Below, one piece after another: positions 20,700-30,352 of a stretch of 64,000 bases of DNA; the stretch's first letter is position 1; every line of letters starts with the position of its first letter. The position numbers and the translations under genes are program-made. The notes under the pieces were generated by a model. The model saw nothing but the letters and a program-made list of their open reading frames with translations. It was not told the origin of the DNA and ran no database searches. Source of the DNA: Chelydra serpentina (Eukaryota; Chordata; Testudines; Chelydridae); NCBI GenBank assembly GCA_037349315.1, contig JBAIAC010000007.1, positions 2,852,001 to 2,916,000 on the forward strand, in the 5' to 3' direction.

Positions 20700-21565
20700 T
20701 TTATTTGGGGTTGGTCCTGCTTTGAGCAGGGGGTTGGACTAGATGACCTCCCGAGGTCCCTTCCAACCCTGAGATTCTATGATTCTATGATTGGCAGGGA
20801 ATGAGGAGCTGTGGCCAATGGGAGGTGTGGGGGTGGTGCTTGCAGAGAGCGGCAGCGCGCGACTCCTGCAGGGGCTGCAGGGGCGCGTTGGTCCTTTCCA
20901 GAAGTGGCGTGGGGCTGAGGTAGGCAGGGAGCCTGCCTTAGTGGCAGCCACACTGTGCCGCCAACCAGGAGCCACTGGAGGTAAATGCTGCCCAGCGGGA
21001 GGCCTCACCCCAACCCCCAGTCCTGATCCCCCTCCCGGAGCCAGCACCCCGAACCCCTTCCTGCACCCTGAACCCCCTCCTGCACCCCAAGCCCCAGCCC
21101 TGAGCCCCCTCCTGGAGCCAGTACCCCATACCCACTCTTGCACTCCCTACCCCAGCCCTAATCCCCGTCCCAGAGTCAGCACCCTGTAACCTCTCCTGCA
21201 CCCCAACACTCTGCTCCAGTCCAGAGCCCTCTCCTGCACCCAAACTCCCTCCCAGAGCTTGCACCCCTCACCCCCTCCTGCACCCCAACCCTCTGCCCTA
21301 GGCTCAGCCCAGAGTCCCCTTCCACACTGTGAACCCCTCGGCCCCAGCCCAGAGCCCGCACCCCCTTCCAAACCCGAAACCCCTACCCCAGAAAGTGAGT
21401 AAGGGTGCGGGAGAGTTAGTGACAGAGAGGGGGGGGTCAAGTGAGTGGGGTGGGGCTTTGGGGAAGGGGTAGGGCTCCAGGGAATGTGTGGGGTAGATCC
21501 TGGGTTGCCCTTAAATTCAAAAAGTGATCTTGGGCGTAAAAAGTTTGGAGACCACTGCCCTAGGC

Positions 21566-21858
21566 TATTTGGTAAAATGAAGGAATTGATAAATGGGACA
21601 CAAAACGTTTACCTTGGTTACAAGTTAGCCCAGGCTGCTAGCGACCAGGTGGCCTCATGCCACGTGTATTCAGTGGTATAGTGAATTCAGTGGCTTGGGG
21701 AACCCTGATTGGACTACATCTTCCCATGATACACCAGTCTTCCCTCTTGGTGAGGGGAGGTGGTACATCCTGGGAATCCCATGGCCATGGTGCATCATGG
21801 GAAATGTAGTATGGGTGGGGAGCCTGGCCCATGGAGGAGAATGAAGCCATAAAGACAC
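21566..21858. other. inverted pair of ACTACA..TCCCATGAT motifs
   Basis: The string ACTACATCTTCCCATGATA (21713) is answered by the inverted GCATCATGGGAAATGTAGT (21792-21810) about 60 bases away. Each half resembles the ACTACAnnTCCCAtgATGC form of the ZNF143/STAF site. The pair may be the arms of a small palindromic repeat. Nothing else could be supported in this stretch. Confidence 0.4.
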
Positions 21859-22160
21859 AAGAATGGCCATACTGAGACAGATCAATGGTCCCTCTATCCC
21901 GTATCCTGTCTTCCGACAGTGGCCAATGCTGATGCTTCAAAAGAGAACGAACAGAACAAGTCAATTATTGAGTGATCCATCCCCTGTTGTCCAGTCCCAG
22001 CTTCTAGCAGTCAGGCGTTTAGGGACACCCAGAGCATGGGCTTGTCTTGGCTAATAGCCACCGATAGACCTATCCTCCATGAATTTATCTACTTCTTTTT
22101 TTAACCCAGTTGTACTTTTGGCCTTCACAACATCCCCTGGCAATGAGTTCATGAGGCAAC
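21859..22160 (-). mobile_element. older CR1-family LINE 3' end
   Basis: GAATGGCCATACTGAGACAG is the inverted 3' end of a chelonian CR1-type family. It is followed by CCTGTCTTCCGACAGTGGCC, GGCTAATAGCC and CCTCCATGAATTTATCTACT. It is colinear with 38999-39262. 5'-truncated and non-coding. Confidence 0.8.
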
Positions 22161-24204
22161 TAAACTTCAGCTCCCATGAGGCACTGCAGTGGTCTTTCCA
22201 CAATTAAATATTTTGGGGTTGCTCCAAATTGTTTTGGTTTTCAGCCAACAAAACTAAAAAATGTTGGGTAGGGTTGTTTTGTTTTGTTTTTGGAGCTTTT
22301 TTGTTTGTTTTGTTTTGAGGGGGGATCTAAATTTTCTGTGGAAAGCAGACACTTTTGGTGAAAAAATTCATTTAGTCACAAAGCCAAGTTTCCATCAAAA
22401 AACTGAATTTTGGGCCAGCCCTTGTTCCAAAGTTGAATGGGCAGAGACTAAACTACCTTCATTCTTAACTATAGAGTTGCCTGCAACAGGTCAGAGCCAA
22501 CACACTGGTGTGGTATTATACCGTTTCTCTCCTGGTATTTGACTGGTTCAGTGGCCAAATCAAAGATTTTGATTTCCAGTGAAGCCCAACTAATATGCCT
22601 TTCATGGACACTAAGTAATGAGTTGAAAATGCTTATTTAAAAGAAGACAGCAGAAATCAGGATGACGTTGGTATGCATTTGTAGAAACTTGTCCCCTTCC
22701 TAGACACGGATCCTGCTAAGGGTCTTACATGGGTAGCTCCTTATGTTTGTTCAGAATCCCATTGAATGCAATGAGTCTCTATATGGCCATAAGGACTTAC
22801 AAGCTTCATCTATGCAAGAACATGGCCTAATGAGCTAATATGTGCTTTGTTTGCACGATCCTTTATAGTTACAAATCTCTTCTTTGCTTCAAGGAGGGAA
22901 ACTTCCTTAAGGAGTTGCGGGAGTGGCAAAACCATTTTATTTGGCAATTCACGACCCTGGTTAATTCTCCGATTAATATAGCTAGAAGAGGGGATAATGA
23001 GAAGACAAATATCATTATGTTGGGGGTTGGGTAAAACCTCATGGAAACCGGTAGGTGTCATGCCTCCCCCTCCCCCATTTCATTCAGGATAAATGTCAGA
23101 AAGAATCAAGCTACTTTATGGAACCAAATAACTGAAACAATAGGACACCCCCCGCCCCCACCCGCAAACACAGGCACGTGGCAAGTCCTGCATAGAAGCT
23201 GCAGCTCAGGGGTTCCCCTGGTGACTGACATAGCAACCACAGGGACTGGGGCATTGTTCGGCAGAGCTCTATGTGTGGGAGAGAAGCGACAGAAAGAGAT
23301 GGCAGGAGGCAGAGAAGGAGCACAGAAGCCCCAGATACAGCCCTCCTGGTAGCACAGCCCTGCGAAAAAGTCTAGAGACAGCTACTTGGTTAAAGTGCTG
23401 ACTGTATTCAGGGAAACAGGACTTGGTACATTCTTTGTACATACACAGGATTGCAGCAAAGAAATATCTGACTCCATCATTGGTTTCTCTCCCAACCGAC
23501 CCAACCAGCAATGCCACCAACATTAGCTAACTGCTCAGGTCAAAAAGGGTAACAACACCATGGACTGTTGTGATGATGTCCCTGGATGGGCTATCCATGG
23601 GGATTGGACCCAGAATCTCTGGATCTAAAAGCATACGCCTCTGTTACTTGCAGTAAAGGACTAGGCCCATTAGCAGACTCATAAACCTCTTTATGTGGTC
23701 AAGCCACTAGAAGGAGACAACGTGTTTGTATTGTTTACATACACACATTTATATTCCTCTTTTGATTGTCCCCACTTGGGGATATAAAATGCAAGAGACT
23801 GGAAGAAGTACAGAGAGGGGGGAAATGTGGGGGAAGGGATATTTAAGGATTGGCCCAGATCCTCAAACGCCTGCCTCCCACTGAAATCCAATTGTGTGAA
23901 ATTCCTTAGCTGCAGCAACTCCCCTGACCTCCATATTTCAAGTCAGTGCAATGACTCCTGATCTGGAGCTACTCGAGGCAGAGAGGATCGACATACGTCG
24001 TGAAGCCCCCACTGAGAATGAAGGAAAAAATGCGAGTCCAAACAGACCCTGAAGGTTAGAGTATTGATGGTGTGTGTGGAGAAGGCATGTCTGGAGTGAC
24101 GCAAACCACGGGCAGTTTGAAGCTGGGAGGAGGTGCATGCTGAGTTATTGAAAGGAGGGAGTGGAGGATTTTAAATTATCCTTGATGCCGACTGCAGTGT
24201 CCTC
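22161..24204. other. T-rich repeat texture, then unassigned sequence
   Basis: From 22220 to 22420 there is G/T-rich 'tttgttttgtttttgg' sequence of the TTTCAAAA class. At 23585-23700 a minus-strand tRNA-like SINE relic may be present (ATTGGACCCAGAATCTCTGG is a B-box-like string read inverted). No supported gene. Confidence 0.35.
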
Positions 24205-24345
24205 TCTTTAGTAGCGACAAAGAGTCCTGTGGCACCTTATAGACTAACAGACGTATTGGAGCATAAGCTTTCAAGGGTGAATACCCACTTCTTCAGATGC
24301 ATGCAGTGGAAATGTCCAGGGGCAGGTATCAGTGTTCGCCTCCTT
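24205..24345 (-). mobile_element. Penelope-like element 3' end, truncated
   Basis: AAAGAGTCCTGTGGCACC, TATAGACTAACAGACG and AGCATAAGCTTTCAAGGGTG match the segment 62800-62880, which is the 3' untranslated end of the Penelope-like element at the right edge of the window. The copy is truncated after about 140 bases. Confidence 0.8.
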
Positions 24346-25848
24346 TGGGATCATAGATGAACATAGGGTTTTTTAAAGAAACCTAGGGGACTTAGCCACC
24401 TCAATCCCACTGAAGCCAACAGGAGTTGGCCACACCACTCCTTCGGGCACCCACCGTGCAGTACTCTAGCTATCTATAAGAGAAGCACAGCCTTGACAAT
24501 GGCAGTGTGGGTTGGCCTGCCAGGGTGCCTCATCCCTTCTCTGGAGAGACCACACTTCCATGGGTGAGGAGGACGCTCAGTCTCTATACCTGTTCTGTCA
24601 GCAGCCCCTTTGCTGAGGCAGCCAACCAAGTGCCAACTGTGCCTTCCTGGCTGGGAGGGGAATTTTCCTGTGTGTTTGTGTGATGGCTGCCTCTTGGCCA
24701 ACACAGTAGGGGATAGCCCAGGGACCTCCAGCACTGAAGCATGGGCTGCTATAGCTTGATCTAAAGAGCCTAGACTCTGCAGCTGGGGCGGTAGCAGACT
24801 CAGACCAGATCGAGCACAGAGAGAAACCTGTAACACACACACTCATCCGTGGGTTACATTGGTCTAGCACCCAGCACAATGGAGTCCTGATCCCCGATTG
24901 GAGCCTTTGGGCAATACCTCAATGCCAATAGGAAGTGATAATATGATCTGTAATAATCCTTTCCACGGGACTGTGTTTACCAAGCCATTACGGTGGTGGT
25001 AAGTTTCAGTTCTTACTGAGCAGAGCTGGATTTGAACTGGGGGCCTGGCCAGAGATATGTCATATACCAAGTGGGGAACTATATTTTCAGGGGGTCAACA
25101 ATAGAATTCTGAGCTCTCCGTGGTGAGGTGACAAGTGCAGCCCCGCTCGTAAGTCACTGAGCGTGAATACCGGCTGATTTCGGAGTCAGTAGAAACTCTG
25201 CTGGAAGCGCGAATGGCTGTCGGCGGCAGGGCCCGCAGCAGCTGCCTGATTAGCCACACAACTTGATTGGCTGCCGAGGCCAACAGACGAGCTCGAAAGC
25301 CAGCAACAGCAGCAGCTCACCGGCTTCTCAACACTCATGCCCACCACTGTGCCTGCTCCTGTGTTATCTTGTTCCTGCCTTGCACCGTCTTGCCTCGGTC
25401 CCATCCCTTCCTTGAATCCTTCCTTGCCTGATACGCCGCTTGCTCCATTTCCTGTCCTCTGGTTCTGACCCCTGGCTCTGGCTCCTGATTACGGATTCTA
25501 GCTCGACCCCCTGGCTCTGGTACCCAGTTCCTGACCTCCAGTTCTGACCCCTGGCTCTGGTGACTGACACCAGCCACTAGGCCTCCTGCCTGGTCTGGCC
25601 ACTAGGCCTCTAGGCCTCATCCCGGTTGGCTGACAGTCGGTCCCCTTGTCGGTAACACTACAGGCTCATACGGAGAAGACAGGAGAATCACCCCCCAGAA
25701 ATTAGCCTCTTTTGTAATGAATACTTTTTGTATTAGCCTTTCAGCAGGTGTCAACATACCCCTATGCAGCAGTGGCCGGCTTCTATAATGTGTTAAGCTC
25801 CTCTTGCCCATTGGCTTCATTTCACCCTCCCATGGCAGGAGGTGCTTA
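24346..25848. other. unassigned stretch with CTGGCTCTGAC-rich tract
   Basis: At 24880-24945 the phrase AGCACCCAGCACAATGGAG resembles an L2/MIR tail. At 25440-25575 imperfect copies of CTGACCCCTGGCTCTGG recur. These give glutamate- and arginine-rich minus-strand frames that are compositional. No gene or bounded element was found. Confidence 0.4.
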
Positions 25849-26430
25849 GCAGATGGCAAAAAGTTCAGTACCAGGCAAATTGGTTGAAACTAGACTAAAA
25901 ACCAGAATGATCAGACACATAGATGAATACGATATGTTGGGGAAGAGGCAACATGACTTTTGTAAATGAGATCCGTGCCTCGCCAGTCTGTTAGAATTCT
26001 TTGAGGGGGTCAACAAGCATGTGGACAAAGGTGATCCAATTCATAGAATCTCAGGGTTGGAAGGGACCTCAGGAGGTCATCTAGTCCAACCCCCTGGACT
26101 AAAGCGTATTTGGACTTTCAAAAGCCTTGGACAAGCCTTCAACACCAAAGGCTCTTAAGCAAAGTAAGCAGTCTTGGAATAAGAGGAAAGGTCTTCTCAT
26201 GGATCAGAAAACAGTTAAAAGGTAGAAAACAAAGGGTAGGAATACATGGTCAGGGTCACAACCCCATGCTCTGACTGCCAAAGACAGGGACTGGACAACA
26301 GAGGATTGATCACTTGATAAATTGCCCTGTTCTATTCATACCCTCTGAAGCATCTGGCACTGGTCACTGTCGGAAGACAGGACGCTGGGCAAGATGGACC
26401 ATTTGTCTGACCCAATATGGCCATTGTTAT
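25849..26430 (+). mobile_element. older CR1-family LINE, internally deleted
   Basis: The first part (GATCAGACACATAGATGAAT, AACATGACTTTTGTAAATG, GAGGGGGTCAACAAGCATG, GGCTCTTAAGCAAAGTAAGC) is upstream polymerase-region sequence. From about 26262 it jumps to the 3' end (GGACTGGACAACAG, CACTGTCGGAAGACAGG, GACCCAATATGGCC). It therefore lost its middle. It also carries a tiny inserted CR1 tail at 26044-26098. Confidence 0.8.
26044..26098 (-). mobile_element. 55-bp CR1 3'-tail fragment inside an older CR1
   Basis: ATAGAATCTCAGGGTTGG through CTAGTCCAACCCCCTG is the inverted extreme 3' end of the young CR1/SINE tail (compare 49454-49510). It interrupts the older CR1 between GGTGATCCAATTC and GACTAAAGCG. 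It is either an extremely 5'-truncated insertion or a filler captured at a break. Confidence 0.8.
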
Positions 26431-26892
26431 TATTATTATTCTAAAATCAGGCCCAAATTCCTCTAGAAGCCTAGTGAATGCAACATAAGCTGTTTTAGAA
26501 AGATGCAAAGGCCCAGAAAACATCATAATCCCCTCCTCAATGACCCAGGGATTGCTTGGTGCCAACTGGCCGAGAGCAGAGGGGATGCATAACAGGGATC
26601 CCCAGTGTCTGATATATGCACAATAATTGACTAAAGGATGGCATGTTAGGTCTCTACTGAGAGCCAGTAGCCCACGGATTATGATAATCATTGCAAAATT
26701 TGTATATGGATAACTTGTAAGTTGTGTCGGTACTGACATGTTCTTAAGGGAGGTCCCCAGGAAGTGACATGTCTTGGACAGATTCCTTTCAGGAAGTGGG
26801 TAACAGAGACTTTTCTCCCTGTCTGGTCATTGTGTATTGTGTGCCTTACAATGGAGGCCTATTTTCATACCGAGCCAGATGTTGATTAAGAG
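26431..26892. other. flank of the LTR-like element; possibly an older repeat
   Basis: A (TTA)n run starts near 26427. The text from 26620 to 26892 joins smoothly to 27912-28060 once the intervening LTR-like element is removed (GATTAAGA then CAGGAAAG). The composite may be an older retroelement, but I cannot classify it. Confidence 0.35.
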
Positions 26893-27905
26893 TGTGGTAG
26901 CGAGTACCCTCGAGGGCCACCTGGCTGGGCGAGGGTATGTGTGCACCTGTTATCTACCAGGGCACAGTACTAAGGTTTGCGTGGATGTTCAGAGGGAACC
27001 CCCCTGGAGCGGACGGGAACCACACAGACACCGAGGCAATAAGGCCAGAGATTTCAGCTTTATTGCAAATGACACTTATAACCTAGGTTTACAATACACA
27101 ATTAATGCAAAAAACAAGGCTACTCCTATTAAAAACAGTAACAGTCCTTGGAGGTGTTCTAAGTCCCAATAATTACTCGGGATGAGCCACAGACTAGTAG
27201 AATTAGAGGGATAATACATAGGATGCTTCTGCAGGGATGAATTGCAATTACAGGGAGAGGGTGATGCAAAATATCAAGCAATAGGGTATTAAAGAATACT
27301 TACAAATACAAACCCGTACACGAACATTACGGCCGGCACACGCTGAGTCGGGAAAGGTTTCGGGTTGATCAGGCCCGAATTACGAATTAGTGATTTGTGT
27401 GAGTCTTCGGTTCCTCTCTTCCTGTTCCTTTGTGGAACAGGACAGATATACCCAGGGTGACGTGAGCACCGAAACTTGAAAAAAGGGGAGGGGGAAGAAC
27501 ACAATGGGGAGAAAACGAAGGACTTGTTTGTGTCCCCGCTTGGGTGCTCGGGGGGAATTTGGATGTGGCTGCCGCGCCCCAACGGACCAAGGATCGGGGG
27601 GGGCCGGTGCCTTCAGCGCAGAGTACAGGCTGGCTGTGTATCCTGTAATAGAGGCCAGGGCAAGCATAATGGAGCTAAATATCTTAACAAAGAGATTGTG
27701 AAATATACAAGAAAGAAATATTCAGGAAAAAAACAACAAGCCTGCTTATGAATAAGGACAATGGATTGCTCTGACTTATCTGGGGGTGCAAGCAGATACC
27801 CTGTATCTTTTACCCAGGAGGCAAGCTGACATGTCTCATGATCAGAAGACCACAGCCAAGCCTGGCTGTGAGTTTCTGGAAAGATGTCGGATGAGCATTG
27901 CTCCA
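26893..27905 (-). mobile_element. CpG-rich LTR-like element (solo LTR), minus strand
   Basis: On the minus strand it begins TGGAGCAATGC and ends GCTACCACA, giving TG...CA ends. The flanks are TAAGAG (26887-26892) and TAAGAC (27906-27911), matching at 5 of 6. A minus-strand AATAAA at 27064-27059, about 170 bases before the 3' end, suits an R/U5 boundary. The 27300-27610 section is CpG-rich, as promoter regions of young LTRs can be. No viral coding sequence is present. The ends rest on one imperfect duplication, so they are likely but not certain. Confidence 0.55.
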
Positions 27906-28064
27906 TAAGACAGGAAAGTATCTAGTTAAGTTAGACTAGGCTATAGAAGGTGTGTTATGATTTTATTTTACATGTAACCATTTATTTCCGATACGTCTTC
28001 TTGCTATCACTTGAATCTCTACCCTTCGTTAAATAACCTTTATTTGATTCCAGCATAAATTAGG

Positions 28065-28525
28065 CGGGGAGTCTGTCACGGCAATCACAGATCCCATGAC
28101 TTTCTGGGACCTCTGAGACTGCCGCAGCTGCAGCGGCTCGTGCAGCTGACCTCAGGGCTGCCCGAGCAGCTGGCACCAGAGCCAACTGAGCAGTGGCCAG
28201 TGTGGCTGGCCCTGGGGGCCACCGGAGCAGCAGCGGTTTTGGGGGCCTCCCTGGAGAAGCAGTCCCGGGGGTGGCCCCAGGGGCCTCAGAGCAGCAGGCG
28301 GCCAGGGGCAGTCAGTCCCCACTGCTGGAGTAGGGGCCAGCCATCAGCCCGCGTAGCCCTCCAGAGAAGCAGCACCCCAGGGCCCCAGGAGCAGCTAAGA
28401 TTAAGCCAGGGGTATTTATAGTAAAAGTCACGGACAGGTCACTGGCTGTGAATTTCTGTTTTTTGCCCGTGACCCGTCCATGACTTTTACTAAAAACACC
28501 CGTGACTAAATCTTAGCCTTAATCA
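28065..28525. mobile_element. compound palindromic DNA element
   Basis: The right end is a foldback: TAGTAAAAGTCACGGACAGG at 28418-28437 is answered by CCGTCCATGACTTTTACTA at 28475-28493, followed by CCCGTGACTAAATCTTAGCC. The left side has GTCTGTCACGGCAATCACAG. The middle is a GC-rich CAGCTG/AGCAGC section. This fits a known type of amniote DNA transposon with long inverted ends, but the left terminus and target duplication are not clear. Confidence 0.55.
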
Positions 28526-28853
28526 CAAACATATCTAAGTGCTGTGTGTTAAGCGGAGCGGTGAGGTGAGCTGTGCTACTTGTTTGAAAGCGGCGAATCT
28601 GTGAGCATCCAGTGGATCAGAGACTGGACACTTCAGGCAGAGGCTCGGAGGGCTCCAGGGTTGGAGAGGGCCTGTTACTAACTTGTAAAGAGACAGCAGG
28701 GCTTGCGTAGGCCTAGAGGAATGCATGTGTTGCCGGTGGCCGGTAGAGTCTGGGAACTGAGCCATGGCAGCCACAGACAAGATTTCCTCAGCCTAAGGGC
28801 AGGTGGTAGCGAGGTGCCTCACAACCCGGGTACTGCAGGAAGTGTCACACCCC

Positions 28854-29325
28854 CAGAGCCGTCCCTTGGGTACAGCGAATCAGGGTGATCGCCCTGGGCC
28901 CCACGCTTTGGGGATCCCCACACTCCGGGGCTGGAGCACCCACCGGCAGACATCGGCAGCCCCCCTACCAGAACCTCCCCTTCCCCCTGGTGCCTCCTGC
29001 CCGCCAGTGGGCACCGCCGATCCGTGCCTCTGCCTCCCTCTCAGTGCCTACCACCTGCCGTGGATCAGATGTTTCATGGCGTCAGGAGGTGCTGGGGGGG
29101 GGAGAGGAGCGAGGGTGCAGAGCACTCGGGGAAGGGGGTGGATCTGGGTGGGGAAGAGGCGGGGCGGGAAGAGGCAGAGGTCGGGTGGGAAGAAGCAGGG
29201 CAGGGCTGGGGAAGGGTTGGCGTGGGAGGCGGGGTGTGGGTAGAGCCAGAGGCGGAGCACCCCCCGGCGAATTAGAAACTCAGTGCCCATGTCCCGGGCC
29301 CCGCACCCCTCTAGGGACAGCCCTG
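28854..29325. mobile_element. hAT-type element with perfect duplication and GC-rich interior
   Basis: The termini are CAGAGCCGTCCCTTGG and CTAGGGACAGCCCTG. The duplication CACACCCC is perfect (28846-28853 and 29326-29333). Inside, from CACTCCGGGGCTGGAGCACC to about CCCCCCGGCGAATTAG, lies sequence of the GC-rich family also seen at 4084-4391 and 54845-55520, apparently a later insertion. The frames on both strands across 28885-29364 are not genes. Confidence 0.85.
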
Positions 29326-29656
29326 CACACCCCCTCCCTGAAAACCAAAACCCCAACATCTTAGAAGCTGAGGTGGTCCAAAAGCCAAGGAAGAAATTGC
29401 CATTTTTAAAAAAACAAACAAAAAACTATTTTTTCATGGAAATGATCAAAAGGTCTGAATTTGGCTATTTCAAGCATCTCTACAATTGCACAAAAAAGAA
29501 GGGGAAAATTTTGCCCAAAATGTTTGTTTCATAAAAATGCAACCAAATTGCTCATTACGCCTCAAAACATTTCCACCAGCTGCACTCCCACGGCATTTCG
29601 GAAAGTGAAACCCCTGCAGCTGTGAAAAGCCACATAGCTCAGAAATGGGTCAGCCT

Positions 29657-29677
29657 TAAATAAATAAATAAATAAAT
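29657..29677. repeat. (TAAA)n microsatellite
   Basis: About five TAAA units lie directly beside the 3' tail of the minus-strand SINE, consistent with microsatellite growth at or near a retroposon end. Confidence 0.85.
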
Positions 29678-29693
29678 GGAGATATGTCAATCT

Positions 29694-29876
29694 CCTAGAA
29701 CTGGAAGGACCTTTCAAGGTCATCAAGTCCAGTCCCCTGCCTTCACTAGCAGGACCAAGTACTGTCCCCTGACAGATTTTTGCCCCAGATCCCTAAATGG
29801 CCCCCTCAAAGATTGAACTCACAACCCTGGGTTTAAGCAGGCTAATGCCCAAACCACTGAGCCATCCTCTCCCCCC
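29694..29876 (-). mobile_element. turtle tRNA-derived Pol III SINE
   Basis: On the minus strand, the tRNA-like head has GGATGGCTCAGTGGTTTGGG (A box) and GGTTGTGAGTTCAATC (B box). It is followed by GGGGGCCATTTAGGGATC, then the CTGTCAGGGGACAGTACTTG type body and GGTCCTTCCAGTTCTAG tail. It is the same subtype as 49941-50128. It is a retroposed relic. Confidence 0.9.
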
Positions 29877-30169
29877 TTCCAGTTTTGCCAAAAGAATGAT
29901 CCTGTATCAGGCAACCAGCTCTCTCTGGAACATCGCAGGTGACGTGACCTTTCCTTGTCAGTGAGCAGCTGGATTCGGGGATGAGTGTTCTTCCTTTTTA
30001 ACTATGGAGTCGGCGCTGCAGTTCCATGTTCTGTAGGTGTGTTTGCATTGATAAGTGTTGATGGTTGGGCTCAGATAATGAACTGGATTCACATCTGAAA
30101 GCTGGCTAGTCTGGTTACGAACGCAGCGGTTGGGCAACTGGTGCATTGAGATCCCTGCCTATCATGCTG

Positions 30170-30352
30170 GCTAATACCTTGTTTCCTGGGACTCCCTTGT
30201 CTGTCTGCATGACCTTGTTGTCTTGTACCTGGCCTGTAATTTCTTTGGGGCAGGGACTGCCTTGTTGTTGTGTGGTTGTTCAGCGATTAGCACAACAGGG
30301 TCCTGGGTCCATGATTAGGGCCTGTCGTGATCTGAATAAATAATAAAAATAA
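30170..30352 (+). repeat. L2-type LINE/SINE 3' tail
   Basis: TTTGGGGCAGGGACTGCC, then AGCGATTAGCACAACAGGG, TCCTGGGTCCATGATTAGG and a terminal AATAAATAATAAAAATAAA match the 3' ends at 34440-34745 and 14931-15215. No coding part remains. Confidence 0.75.

Larger units (their letters stand above)
18923..20790 (+). mobile_element. CR1 LINE, 5'-truncated, interrupted by LTR-like element
   Basis: The first 50 bases (GACGAAAAGCTGAATATG to TTGTTGCCAAGAAGGC) are cut by the 18973-20177 element. The CR1 then resumes with TAATGGCATTTTGGG and runs to its GATTCTATGATTCTATGA tail. Comparison with the uninterrupted CR1 at 62969-63587 (TTGCCAAGAAGGCTAATGG) proves the continuity. The coding part is the end of the reverse transcriptase ORF. 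It sits inside the hAT element at 18715-21557. Confidence 0.95.
18715..21557. mobile_element. hAT-type DNA transposon hosting a nest of later insertions
   Basis: The left end is CAGTGGTCACCAATCGG and the right end is TTTGGAGACCACTG. The flanks are CCCTAGGT (18707-18714) and CCCTAGGC (21558-21565), matching at 7 of 8. Only about 975 bases belong to the element itself (18715-18922 and 20791-21557). The rest is a CR1 carrying an LTR-like element. The left part ends CAGCTCCCAGTGG and the right part resumes TTGGCAGGGAATGAGGAG, which join naturally. The long C-rich section at 21000-21400 has degenerate CCTGCACCC and AGCCC phrases, and its frames are not genes. Confidence 0.9.

Noticed and set aside
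20791..21440. Repetitive proline/glycine frames resembling a structural protein
   Set aside because: They are degenerate CCTGCACCC/AGCCC repeats inside the hAT element at 18715-21557.
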